From Roseibium album (GTDB lineage Bacteria; Pseudomonadota; Alphaproteobacteria; Rhizobiales; Stappiaceae): a stretch of 64,000 nucleotides of DNA. Position 1 is the first letter of the stretch. Every line of letters begins with the position of its first letter. The notes under the pieces were generated by a model that saw nothing but the letters and a program-made list of their open reading frames with translations, was not told the DNA's origin and searched no databases. The position numbers were made by a program, and so were the translations under genes. The stretch covers positions 1 through 64,000 of the forward strand of contig NZ_CXWE01000011.1 in NCBI RefSeq assembly GCF_001404515.1. Direction: 5' to 3'. This document shows, piece after piece, positions 45,491-53,583 of the stretch.

Positions 45491-45760
45491 ATGTTTCGTA
45501 AATTTGCTATCGCCGCCGTTACTGTCGCCACCGTTGCGACCGCGGCAGTCGCCATGTCGCCGACCGACGCATATGCCAAGAACCGGAGAGGCGCTATTGC
45601 CGCAGGTGCAATTCTCGGGCTTGCCGCAGGAGCCATAATCGCTTCTCAGGCCCAGCCGCGTTACTATCAGCCCGTTCGCTGCCAGAATCAGCCGATCCGC
45701 CGCTGGGATCCCTACTACCGTCAGTATGTCGTCGTCGGGTACCGCCAGGTCTGCTATTGA
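45491..45760 (+). CDS. small exported protein with Gly/Ala-rich helix and Tyr/Arg-rich tail
   Basis: An 89-residue protein starting at ATG 45491. A signal peptide (FAIAAVTVATVATAAVAM, ending near DAYA) is followed by RRGAIAAGAILGLAAGAIIASQ, a glycine-zipper-like hydrophobic segment, and a Tyr/Arg/Gln-rich C-terminus (YYQPVRCQNQPIRRWDPYY) with two Cys residues. Such small envelope proteins are common in Hyphomicrobiales; no function is established. It stands alone with its own terminator. Confidence 0.8.
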   Translation: MFRKFAIAAVTVATVATAAVAMSPTDAYAKNRRGAIAAGAILGLAAGAIIASQAQPRYYQPVRCQNQPIRRWDPYYRQYVVVGYRQVCY

Positions 45761-45810
45761 GCCTGAGAAACCCTCGCGGCTCTGCCGCTGAAAACCGGAC
45801 ATAACGAAGA

Positions 45811-45833
45811 GCCTCCTTCTCGGGAGGCTTTTT
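45811..45833 (+). terminator. terminator after the small exported protein gene
   Basis: GCCTCC, TTCTC loop, GGGAGGC, then TTTTT (45811-45833). Confidence 0.9.
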
Positions 45834-45897
45834 CGTGTTGTGAGGACGTTCAAATTCCCATTCAATGAAGAAAATCGTCTCTCGGATCCGGTGCCCA

Positions 45898-46941
45898 ATG
45901 TCCTTAGAAACCACTTCTCCCGCGCGCTCCCATGGTCTGGTCTGCGGTGACATGTTGCCCGGAGCGGGCAACAGGATCACGGACGTTCCTGGCGTAAAGG
46001 TGGGACACCAGACCGTGATTGAGGGTAATCTCAGAACCGGGTTTACAGCAGTTCTGCCCCATTCCGGCAACATCTTCTTGGAAAAGATTCCCGCGGCTGC
46101 GGATGTGATCAATGGCTTTGGGAAAAGCGCCGGTCTCATGCAGATCGAGGAACTCGGCACCTTGGAAACGCCGATCCTGCTGACCAACACATTTGGCATT
46201 GGCACTGGCATCAACGCCTTGATCCGGCGGGAACTTGCCGAAAATCCGGAGATCGACAGATCCGGAGGAACTGTCAATCCGCTCGTCATGGAGTGCAACG
46301 ACGGTTATCTGAGCGATATCAACGCAATTGCACTGACTGAAGCAGACGCGTTTTCCGCGCTTGCAGCCGCCTCAAGTGACTTTGAGCAGGGCAACGTCGG
46401 TGCCGGGACCGGCATGAGTGCATTCGGTTTCAAGGGGGGAATCGGAACGGCTTCGCGTGTTTTTGAACTCGACCGGGGACAATTCACGCTTGGAACGCTG
46501 GTACAGGCGAATTTCGGCAAGCCCGGTGATCTGACACTTCCCGATGGCCGCAAGCCGCATCCGAACAATACCGATCAAACAGAAGAACGGGGATCGGTGA
46601 TCATCGTAGTCGCGACCGATGTGCCTTTGGAAAGCCGCCAGTTGAAGCGCGTTGCACGCAGAGCAGCCGCCGGTCTCGGGCGATTGGGGGCCTTTTACGG
46701 CAATGGCAGCGGGGATATTTCACTGGCCTTTACCACAGCGTACAGAGTGCCGCATTTCATCGAAGGCGACTTTGTCGCGCGCGAGATATTGCAGGAAGGC
46801 AGAATCGATGTCCTGTTCAAGGCGGTAGCCGAGACGACACAGGAAGCCGTGCTGAATGCCATGATTTCGGCACCGGCAATGCGTGGATACAAAGGGCGCA
46901 GCCGGCCCTCCTTGAGAGACTGGCTCAACGGGTTGGATTGA
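45898..46941 (+). CDS. P1 family (S58/DmpA-like) N-terminal nucleophile peptidase
   Basis: ATG 45898 gives 347 residues; an ATG at 45865 is in frame but has no ribosome site. ITDVPGVKVGHQTV at the N-terminus and GNVGAGTGMSAFGFKGGIGTASR are the S58 signatures; the nucleophile is generated by autocleavage near the central Gly/Asn-rich motif. DmpA and BapA are beta-aminopeptidases or D-stereospecific aminopeptidases, with cytoplasmic or periplasmic members. No signal peptide is evident. Substrate not predictable. Confidence 0.92.
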   Translation: MSLETTSPARSHGLVCGDMLPGAGNRITDVPGVKVGHQTVIEGNLRTGFTAVLPHSGNIFLEKIPAAADVINGFGKSAGLMQIEELGTLETPILLTNTFGIGTGINALIRRELAENPEIDRSGGTVNPLVMECNDGYLSDINAIALTEADAFSALAAASSDFEQGNVGAGTGMSAFGFKGGIGTASRVFELDRGQFTLGTLVQANFGKPGDLTLPDGRKPHPNNTDQTEERGSVIIVVATDVPLESRQLKRVARRAAAGLGRLGAFYGNGSGDISLAFTTAYRVPHFIEGDFVAREILQEGRIDVLFKAVAETTQEAVLNAMISAPAMRGYKGRSRPSLRDWLNGLD

Positions 46942-46960
46942 AAGTTCCTGGCTCAAACAA

Positions 46961-46987
46961 AAACCCCGGCCGAATGGCCGGGGTTTT
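46961..46987. terminator. terminator between P1 peptidase gene and convergent glnA
   Basis: AAAA, CCCCGGCC, GAAT loop, GGCCGGGG, TTTT (46960-46987). Symmetric, so it may serve both genes. Confidence 0.9.
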
Positions 46988-47011
46988 CCGTTGTCTGAAG
47001 AGTGGTGGTTC

Positions 47012-48421
47012 TTAGACCGAGTAGTACATGTCGAACTCGACCGGATGCGGCGTCATTTCAAAACGCTCGACTTCTTCCATCTTCAATTCGATGTAGGCGT
47101 CGATCTGGTCGTCGTCGAAGACACCGCCGGCTTTCAGGAAGTCGCGGTCTGCATCAAGGCTTTCCATTGCTTCGCGGAGCGAGCCGCAAACCGTCGGGAT
47201 CTCGGACAGTTCTTCAGCCGGGAGATCGTAGAGATTCTTGTCCATGGCATCGCCAGGGTGAATCTTGTTCTTGATGCCGTCAAGACCGGCCATCAGCAAG
47301 GCCGAGAAGCACAGATACGGGTTCGCGGTCGGATCCGGGAAGCGGACTTCAACACGCTTTGCCTTCGGAGAGGAGCTGAACGGAATGCGGCAGGACGCAG
47401 ACCTGTTGCGCGAGGAGTAAGCCAAAAGAACTGGAGCCTCATAGCCCGGGACCAAACGCTTGTAGGAGTTGGTGGACGGGTTGGTGAAGGAGTTCAGGGC
47501 CTTGGCATGCTTCAGAATACCACCGATGAAATAAAGGCAGGTTTCGGAAAGGTCCGCGTACTGGTTGCCGGCGAATGTCGGCTCACCGTTGTTCCAGATG
47601 GAAAGGTGGCAGTGCATGCCGGTGCCGTTATCGCCAAAGACCGGCTTGGGCATGAAGGTCGAGGTCTTGCCGTAGGCGTGAGCCACCTGATGAACGACGT
47701 ATTTGTAGACCTGCATGTTGTCGGCGCAGCGCGTCAGATGATCGAATTTCATGCCGAGTTCGTGCTGAGCTGCAGCCACTTCGTGGTGATGCTTTTCGGT
47801 CGGAACACCCATTTCGCTCATGACGGACAGCATTTCGGAGCGAATATCCTGAGCGCTGTCAACTGGTGGAACCGGGAAGTAACCGCCCTTGGTGCGCGGA
47901 CGGTGGCCAAGATTGCCGGTTTCGTATTCGGAACCCATGTTGGAAGGCAATTCAGAGCTGTCCAGAATGAAGCCGGTGTTGTAGGGATCCGCATTGAAGC
48001 GAACATCGTCAAACATGAAGAATTCGGCTTCCGGGCCGACGAAGATCGTATCACCGAAACCGCCGGACTTCACATACGCTTCTGCCTTCTTGGCAGTCAT
48101 GCGCGGGTCACGGTTGTAGCCTTCACCTGTGATCGGATCGACGATGTCGCAGAATATTGCCATGGTGGACTGCGCAAAAAATGGGTCCATATGTGCTGTT
48201 TCCGGATCGAGGATCAGCATCATGTCGGACTCGTTGATGGCCTTCCAGCCTGCAATCGAGGAGCCGTCGAAGGCAACGCCTTCCGCAAACATGTCTTCGT
48301 CAACAAGTGCAACATCCATGGTAACGTGCTGCATCTTGCCGCGCGGATCCGTGAAACGGAGGTCTACGAATTTCACGTCCTTTTCCTGAATTTCCTTAAG
48401 GACGTCAGCGGCAGTGGTCAT
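47012..48421 (-). CDS. glnA: glutamine synthetase type I
   Basis: Start at 48421 (MTTAADVLKEIQEKDVKFV) gives 469 residues, the standard GlnA length; the ATG at 48430 is less likely because aaggga before it fits the downstream ATG. Conserved stretches: FAEGVAFDGSSIAGW, GPEAEFFMFDDVRF, NGTGMHCHLSIW, and NLYDLPAEE containing the adenylylation Tyr near residue 397. It makes glutamine from glutamate and ammonia in the cytoplasm. It is 120 bp downstream of glnB, and the pair is co-transcribed in alphaproteobacteria. Confidence 0.98.
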   Translation of the reverse strand: MTTAADVLKEIQEKDVKFVDLRFTDPRGKMQHVTMDVALVDEDMFAEGVAFDGSSIAGWKAINESDMMLILDPETAHMDPFFAQSTMAIFCDIVDPITGEGYNRDPRMTAKKAEAYVKSGGFGDTIFVGPEAEFFMFDDVRFNADPYNTGFILDSSELPSNMGSEYETGNLGHRPRTKGGYFPVPPVDSAQDIRSEMLSVMSEMGVPTEKHHHEVAAAQHELGMKFDHLTRCADNMQVYKYVVHQVAHAYGKTSTFMPKPVFGDNGTGMHCHLSIWNNGEPTFAGNQYADLSETCLYFIGGILKHAKALNSFTNPSTNSYKRLVPGYEAPVLLAYSSRNRSASCRIPFSSSPKAKRVEVRFPDPTANPYLCFSALLMAGLDGIKNKIHPGDAMDKNLYDLPAEELSEIPTVCGSLREAMESLDADRDFLKAGGVFDDDQIDAYIELKMEEVERFEMTPHPVEFDMYYSV

Positions 48422-48540
48422 TATGTCCATCCCTTGATTATCTTGTGAACGGTTGGGTTTTGGTCCGGGCCCTCAAGGAGGCGTTTCCCTGCTTGAGAAG
48501 CCGGAGTTGGGATTACCGGCGAATGCCGGAATTCTGAGGG

Positions 48541-48879
48541 TTAGATGGCGTCGATGCCGGACTCTCCGGTCCGGATGCGCACGGCCTCCTCGATGTTTGA
48601 AACGAAGATCTTGCCGTCGCCAATTCGGCCTGTCTGGGCGGCTGTACGGATCGCGTCAACCGCCTTTTCAACCATGTCGTCGCCCAGTACAATCTCGACT
48701 TTGACCTTGGGAAGGAAGTCAACGACATATTCAGCGCCGCGGTAAAGCTCCGTGTGGCCTTTCTGCCGGCCGAAGCCCTTGGCTTCGGTAACGGTGATAC
48801 CCTGAAGGCCGACTTCCTGCAGAGCTTCCTTGACCTCATCCAGTTTGAAGGGCTTGATGATCGCTTCGATCTTTTTCAT
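48541..48879 (-). CDS. glnB: nitrogen regulatory protein P-II
   Basis: A 112-residue PII protein from ATG 48879 (MKKIEAIIKPFKLDEVKEAL). The T-loop GRQKGHTELYRGAEYVVDFLPK carries the uridylylation Tyr51, and VGDGKIF-type sequence GRIGDGKIFVSN lies in the C-loop. It senses 2-oxoglutarate, ATP/ADP and glutamine state and controls GlnE and NtrB. A sigma-54 promoter lies about 110 bp upstream. Confidence 0.98.
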   Translation of the reverse strand: MKKIEAIIKPFKLDEVKEALQEVGLQGITVTEAKGFGRQKGHTELYRGAEYVVDFLPKVKVEIVLGDDMVEKAVDAIRTAAQTGRIGDGKIFVSNIEEAVRIRTGESGIDAI

Positions 48880-48990
48880 CACCTTGTTTCTCTCTCCACG
48901 TAACAGGCCGGACTTGTCGGCGGGCTCGTTTTAGTCCGGTGGGCCGGGACGAGCGTTCCCGCTCACCGGTGCGAACCGATAAGCCCCAGA

Positions 48991-49008
48991 AAGCACGATG
49001 CGTGCCAA
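48991..49008 (-). promoter_or_regulatory. sigma-54 (-24/-12) promoter of glnBA
   Basis: On the minus strand TTGGCACGCATCGTGCTT has GG and GC separated by exactly 10 bases, matching the RpoN consensus TGGCACG-N4-TTGCA in the -24 region. It lies about 110 bp before glnB. An NtrC-dependent enhancer would be expected upstream; I did not identify its sites with confidence. Confidence 0.75.
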
Positions 49009-49243
49009 CCTTGCGTGGTTGATTTCGTTATTTCATGAGTCCGGGAATTCCGCCAAGAAAAGCGGCATTTTGAATCCAAAAAAGGATGCCACACGCAGGG
49101 ACTTGACGAGATGCTGCTCAAAAATTATGCGAAACGACAAAAAAATAGGCAGAAAATCGATTAGCTTGTCATCAGTCGGATGAAATCCGTAAAATTCAGA
49201 CCCTGACCGCCGTGTTCTTTTTTGTCTGGAGCAATAATACCAA

Positions 49244-50797
49244 ATGACATTCGAAACCGGAAATTCCGAAGCGGCTCTCCTGACGCCAGAGGAAATGGGT
49301 CGTGCGGACAAGCTGACTATCGAGAGCGGCGTGCCGGGTATCGTCCTTATGGAAAGAGCCGGACAAGCTGTCGCGCGCGCCGTTGGAGAACGTGTTGCCA
49401 CTGGCGACAAAGTGCTGTTTTTGTGCGGTCCCGGGAACAATGGCGGCGACGGGTTTATAGCGGCCAGGTGTCTTGCGGCCGCCGGATATGCCGTCAGGAT
49501 CTTTGTTTTGAAGGACCCTGCCGAACTCAAGGGAGATGCGCTCGAGGCATTTGAACGACTCGGTCCGGTTGCAAGCAATCAATGTGGAAAAGCGATCGAA
49601 GGCGATGATATCGCAGACGACTTTATCTCAAGTCTCGGGTCGTCGGACCTTGTCATTGACGCGCTTTTCGGAGCCGGGCTCGACCGGCCGCTTGCCGGTA
49701 CCGTTCTAAAGTTGGTGGAACTCGTCAACCAGTCCGGTGTTCCGGTACTGGCCGTCGATCTGCCGTCGGGCGTGAGCGGAGCCAGCGGACTGATCCTCGG
49801 TGGCGCGATCAAGTCGTGCGCGACGGTAACGTTCTTTCGGGCAAAGCCCGGACATCTTCTTTTGCCAGGAAGGGAACTGTGTGGTGAAACCAAGGTTGCC
49901 GATATCGGCATTCTTGCACAAACGCTTGAGGAGATCTCTCCCGACACTTTCCGCAACAGTCCGGAGCTCTGGTTGGGCTCCTGGCCACGTCCGGAGACGA
50001 GCGCGCACAAGTATTCCAGAGGACACGCGGTTGTTTTCGGTGGGCCGATGTCATCCACCGGGGCAGCGCGACTGTCTGCAGGGGCCGCGCTGAGGGCAGG
50101 GGCGGGGCTCGTGACCCTTGCTTCGCCACCGGATGCGATGATGGTGAATGCCTGCCATCTGACCGCTGTCATGTTGAGGAAGGTTTCAGATACCGGTTCC
50201 ATCACCGGATTCCTCACGGACGAGCGATTGAATGCATTGCTGATCGGACCCGGTTTTGGCGTCGGGGCAACAACCCGCACGGTGGTCGAAGCGCTTTTGG
50301 CCGCGAACCGGGCAATCGTTCTCGACGCAGACGCGTTGACAAGTTTTTCCGAAGATCCGGACGCTTTGTTCGGGATGATACGGTCGTCCCCCGGACCGGT
50401 GCTGCTGACGCCGCACGAAGGCGAATTTTCCAAACTGTTTCCTGATATTGCCGGCGATAAACTTCAACGGGCCCGGCTTGCTGCCGAAAGGTCCGGTGCC
50501 ATCCTGGTGTTGAAAGGTCCGGACAGCGTCATAGCAGCCCCTGATGGCCGTGCAGCTATCAATCGGAATGCGCCCCCCTGGCTGGCTACTGCCGGGTCTG
50601 GTGATGTCCTGGCGGGAATTGCCGTTGGTCTGCTGGCCCAGGGTGTTCCGGGCTTCGAGGCCGGCTGCCAGGCTGTTTGGCTTCACGGGGAGGCGGGGCT
50701 GGAATCCGGTCCGGGCCTTACCGCCGAGGATCTCGCGCCTGCACTCAAATCAGTGATCCGTGGAGTTGTGGACAAGAGCAGCGTTGGACACAGGTGA
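49244..50797 (+). CDS. nnrE/nnrD: bifunctional NAD(P)H-hydrate epimerase / ADP-dependent dehydratase
   Basis: A 517-residue fusion that repairs damaged NAD(P)H hydrate in the cytoplasm. The N-terminal epimerase domain has LMERAGQAVARAV and CGPGNNGGDGFIAAR; the C-terminal dehydratase domain (from about residue 240) has HKYSRGHAVVFGGP, LDADALTSFSE, LTPHEGEFSKLF, VLKGPDSVIAAPDG and WLATAGSGDVLAGI. Diverges from glnB; ends 83 bp before the truncated tRNA-Leu. Confidence 0.96.
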   Translation: MTFETGNSEAALLTPEEMGRADKLTIESGVPGIVLMERAGQAVARAVGERVATGDKVLFLCGPGNNGGDGFIAARCLAAAGYAVRIFVLKDPAELKGDALEAFERLGPVASNQCGKAIEGDDIADDFISSLGSSDLVIDALFGAGLDRPLAGTVLKLVELVNQSGVPVLAVDLPSGVSGASGLILGGAIKSCATVTFFRAKPGHLLLPGRELCGETKVADIGILAQTLEEISPDTFRNSPELWLGSWPRPETSAHKYSRGHAVVFGGPMSSTGAARLSAGAALRAGAGLVTLASPPDAMMVNACHLTAVMLRKVSDTGSITGFLTDERLNALLIGPGFGVGATTRTVVEALLAANRAIVLDADALTSFSEDPDALFGMIRSSPGPVLLTPHEGEFSKLFPDIAGDKLQRARLAAERSGAILVLKGPDSVIAAPDGRAAINRNAPPWLATAGSGDVLAGIAVGLLAQGVPGFEAGCQAVWLHGEAGLESGPGLTAEDLAPALKSVIRGVVDKSSVGHR

Positions 50798-50880
50798 ACG
50801 CATCTTTTTCCTTTGACGGGCAAATCTGCGGTGGTATAGAACCCCCGCTTTAGACGCAGGGCCAAGCGGCCTGACGCGAC

Positions 50881-50945
<65 letters not shown>

Positions 50946-51000
50946 TTCTATACGCTAGAAGAATTCTTACTTTTAGGATGACGTTGAGAATTGGTTTTAT

Positions 51001-51085
51001 GCGCGTGTGGCGAAATTGGTAGACGCACCAGATTTAGGTTCTGGCGGGGAGACCTGTGGGGGTTCGAGTCCCTCCACGCGCACCA
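51001..51085 (+). tRNA. tRNA-Leu(UAG)
   Basis: An 85-nt class II tRNA with acceptor stem GCGCGTG/CACGCGC, anticodon TAG in loop TTTAGGT, a long variable arm and T-arm GGGGGTTCGAGTCCCTC, and encoded CCA. It is probably the functional replacement of the split gene. Its acceptor stem and variable arm differ from the split copy, so it is not a simple duplicate. Confidence 0.95.
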
Positions 51086-51355
51086 CTCTCTTTTTGGTTT
51101 GGTTAATTGATCTACTCTGTGGCGAAAGTCATCCAATTCTGAAATAAGTCCGATCTTTTATATGTGTGCGATGCCAAGGCGCTTCTGTCCGACAATCTCG
51201 GATCAAGTTTCAAGTACTATCGTGTCGGCCGGGAGGCCAATTCGTCCAGGATGGGCAACGATCCTAGCTTGATCGAGCCTTGTCAATAAGACACGGTGCA
51301 AGGCAATAAAATGGCGCCAATGAAACTTGCAAATGCTGTGGCGCCAATTGGCTAA

Positions 51356-51676
51356 CTAGTTGCAGTTATGTCTGTTTCTGCATCCTTGAACGCATGCTTC
51401 ATATGTCTTTCTGCATGCTTGCACTGTGCTGTCGTTTCCACCTCGGTTGCCAGTACAAGCCTTCCATCGTGTGTCGCAGCTAACGCCACAGGCATTGAAT
51501 GCTGAGAGGTTGCACGTTGCTTGAGCAAGGACGCTAGTAGATTCCGAAGTAGCGGTAATTGCAGGCTTTGTGCTGTTTACATCGTGACTCAATCCATCGA
51601 GAGTTTGGGCCTGTGGCGACGCGATATAGAAGCACTGAATCGCAATTGTAAACAGAACGGTTTTAAGTTTACTCAT
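51356..51676 (-). CDS. small cysteine-rich exported protein
   Basis: The ATG at 51676 has a strong caggaga ribosome site; product 106 residues. A signal peptide (LKTVLFTIAIQCFYIASPQAQ) is followed by a Ser/Thr-rich region and a domain with eight Cys residues (ATCNLSAFNACGVSCDTRW, ACTGN, ACRKTYEACVQGCRNRHNC), spaced as in small disulfide-bonded proteins. No known family recognised. It lies in the tRNA-Leu insertion, facing the C39-like peptidase gene, which is upstream on the same strand. Confidence 0.7.
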   Translation of the reverse strand: MSKLKTVLFTIAIQCFYIASPQAQTLDGLSHDVNSTKPAITATSESTSVLAQATCNLSAFNACGVSCDTRWKACTGNRGGNDSTVQACRKTYEACVQGCRNRHNCN

Positions 51677-51948
51677 GAACAGTCTCCTGTATTTATTATC
51701 GGATATTTTTGTAAGTTTAAATTTTTCTACATTTACCCAAATAAATTCAAAGTAGGTCGCATCATGGATTGATAAATTTTCGCGTGCATCACCCAAATGG
51801 GGGATGACCTTTGGTTCATATTGATTTGGAACGTTGCTTAAGTTTTCTACGGACAAGCGAGAAGGGCAGCTCATGAGGCTGTGTATGGCAGTTTTCTTTC
51901 TACAGTACAGACAATCAAGATCGGTGGGACAACCTGGTAAGCCAATCG

Positions 51949-52166
51949 TCATGCCTCGGCGATCCTCAACGCAGGCCGCATGGGAAAACGTGTCTGGTCG
52001 CCGATGAGTTTCTCTTCAAGATCATCAATAACATCGGCGACATCTCCGGCGTTTTTGTATGCCGGGAAATTCTTCTTGAAGATTTTCGTGTGTAAACCGA
52101 CGTTGCGGGAGTCTTCGACCACTCCAAGTTGTTTGCTACATCCAAAATGCTCTATATGAAATAGTG
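51949..52166 (-). pseudogene. possible gene fragment without start codon
   Basis: The frame read on the minus strand is open for about 70 codons, ending IAEA-stop at 51949, with protein-like sequence (GLHTKIFKKNFPAYKNAG, then DVADVIDDLEEKL) but no suitable ATG and a stop just upstream that overlaps the end of the C39-like gene. It may be the tail of a decayed gene brought in with the insertion. The protein is not recognised and the reading could be chance. Confidence 0.25.
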
Positions 52167-52642
52167 GGGACTATTTTTTCGAACTTGTGATAGTCCACTG
52201 TGGCGATCATCCCTTTGCCTACTGGCGAGGGGTCGTTGAAGGTGATGGACATACCGTTTTTGGTTGGTTCTACCCCAGTCATCACAATCATATGTCCTGT
52301 GCCACCGTCATTGCTGAAGTAGTCTGAGATGCTGTTGATGAAGCTGTGGGCCATGGGGCCTTTCATCAGTTGCGCGTGAAGTGCGGGCAGGGTCCAGCAC
52401 TGTTGTATCGAGTATTTTAGGTTGTGGGCTGCAGCGAACTTCTTGGTTTCCTCAACTATGTCACTTGACCCGCTGTGGTTTTGCAGTCCCCCATTTGGAT
52501 TGATCAATTCGCGAGGTGTTGTTTCTACAATCTCTGTAATGGTTTTGCCCTTTAGCATCGCGATCGCGGCTGCCCAACATGTGGCTTTTGTTGGTTGCGG
52601 AATCAAAGGAACATTATGTTGGGCAACTTGTTTGAGTTTCAT
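52136..52642 (-). CDS. papain/C39-like cysteine peptidase domain protein
   Basis: The ATG at 52642 gives 168 residues (MKLKQVAQHNVPLIPQPTKATCWAAAIAML). Cys22 in KATCWAAA, His117 in GTGHMIVM and Asp137 in FNDPSP form a papain-type catalytic triad as in Peptidase_C39-like enzymes. There is no signal peptide. Such domains process double-glycine leader peptides or act as toxins and effectors. It is on the minus strand 460 bp upstream of the cysteine-rich exported peptide, which it might process or depend on; that pairing is inference. Confidence 0.7.
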   Translation of the reverse strand: MKLKQVAQHNVPLIPQPTKATCWAAAIAMLKGKTITEIVETTPRELINPNGGLQNHSGSSDIVEETKKFAAAHNLKYSIQQCWTLPALHAQLMKGPMAHSFINSISDYFSNDGGTGHMIVMTGVEPTKNGMSITFNDPSPVGKGMIATVDYHKFEKIVPTISYRAFWM

Positions 52643-53089
52643 AAGAAGCACCTAAAAGAAATTACGAAAGTAAGTTTTGCAACATAAACTACAACCACAG
52701 CTTGGTAAATATGGATTACACCTTGAGATGAGGGGGCTCTCATGCAAAAGAGAGTGTATCTTTGAGCCTGCAAAGGGACAGTTTTGAAGTGCCTAATCAA
52801 TAGATTGACAACGCATCTACGAGGGCAGGCAGTCTTTACAATTCCGAACCAATATTCTTTGATCAGTTGTCTAGGCTGGGCGATACCTAGATACGCGTCG
52901 AGAGGATATTCAAACGGTTGCTCACAAGTTTGATATCAAGCAAGGTTCGAGGGCAGTGCATTTGTCGACACAACGAACTCAGTGGAAAATACTTCGCGAT
53001 CTATGCTGCTTGCCAGTTGGCGACAAAAGATAACGTGGCTTTTAAGGAGTCGTTGGTTCGAGATCACTCCGCGCCACAGCGTCGAAATT
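52643..53089. other. 447-bp region inside the insertion without a clear gene
   Basis: AT-rich compared with the flanks, no gene with coding support on either strand. It must hold the promoter for the C39-like gene and may be remnants of element functions. Confidence 0.4.
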
Positions 53090-53125
53090 GATGCACAAAA
53101 TGATGTACAAAATGGTGTACAGCTC
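53090..53125 (+). repeat. three imperfect 12-nt tandem repeats near the element's right end
   Basis: GATGCACAAAAT, GATGTACAAAAT and GGTGTACAGCTC lie end to end, 52 bp before the displaced tRNA 3' end. Their size and distance resemble integrase arm-binding sites next to tRNA attachment sites; this is inference. Confidence 0.45.
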
Positions 53126-53176
53126 TAAGTAAACTCTATTAACTTATTGAAAAATAAGCATTCAATTCTTCGCTCC

Positions 53177-53195
53177 AGTCCCTCCATCCGCACCA
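53177..53195 (+). pseudogene. displaced 3' end of the split tRNA-Leu gene
   Basis: AGTCCCTCCATCCGCACCA is the end of the T-loop, the 3' T-stem (CCCTC), the acceptor 3' strand CATCCGC, which pairs exactly with GCGGATG at 50881, and ACCA. With 65 nt on the left, the two parts total 84 of the expected 85 nt. Confidence 0.9.
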
Positions 53196-53583
53196 TCAAA
53201 TACTTTTGAAATATTGCCTGTCCAATCACTTGTGCCCGGTGCCGGCACTGTCGACACTCGAAATCGGCTGCCGTTGGTTCAGTTCATATCTGGTGAATTG
53301 GGTATCCGGTGACCTAGATCGTCCGGTTGTCCGTATTTGCGTTTGCGCGCGACCAGGTGCGCCGGGACCGAGAGCGCATATCCATTGCTTCGAATTCATT
53401 ATGTTCATCAGCGTCTCCAAGCTCAACGGCACACATTGCGGCGAGGGTGCGGCAGGTCACTTGTTGCGTCTCAACGTGATGTCTATCACCATTCGGCCAG
53501 ACGAATGGGCGTAAGGGTATGTGACCAGTTTCGATCGTTCAGCAGGATCGGCGCATTTTTCATGTCACTGTCTGGAGTTCATT

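Larger units (their letters stand above)
50946..53176. mobile_element. about 2.2-kb insertion splitting tRNA-Leu, with cargo and own tRNA-Leu
   Basis: Defined by the two halves of one tRNA-Leu gene on either side. Inside: intact tRNA-Leu(UAG), a cysteine-rich exported peptide gene, a possible gene fragment, a C39-like peptidase gene and three 12-nt repeats near the right end. The core AGTCCCTCCA recurs in the intact tRNA (51067-51076) and at the right end (53177-53186). No integrase, transposase or replication gene is visible, so it is a cargo-only or decayed element. The flanks have no recognisable insertion-sequence ends. Confidence 0.6.

Noticed and set aside
46991..48448. 485-codon plus-strand frame opposite glnA
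   Set aside because: Fully covered by glnA on the other strand with all glutamine synthetase motifs; shadow frame.
53206..53514. 102-codon frame right of the split tRNA
   Set aside because: Composition is not protein-like and no ribosome site is present.
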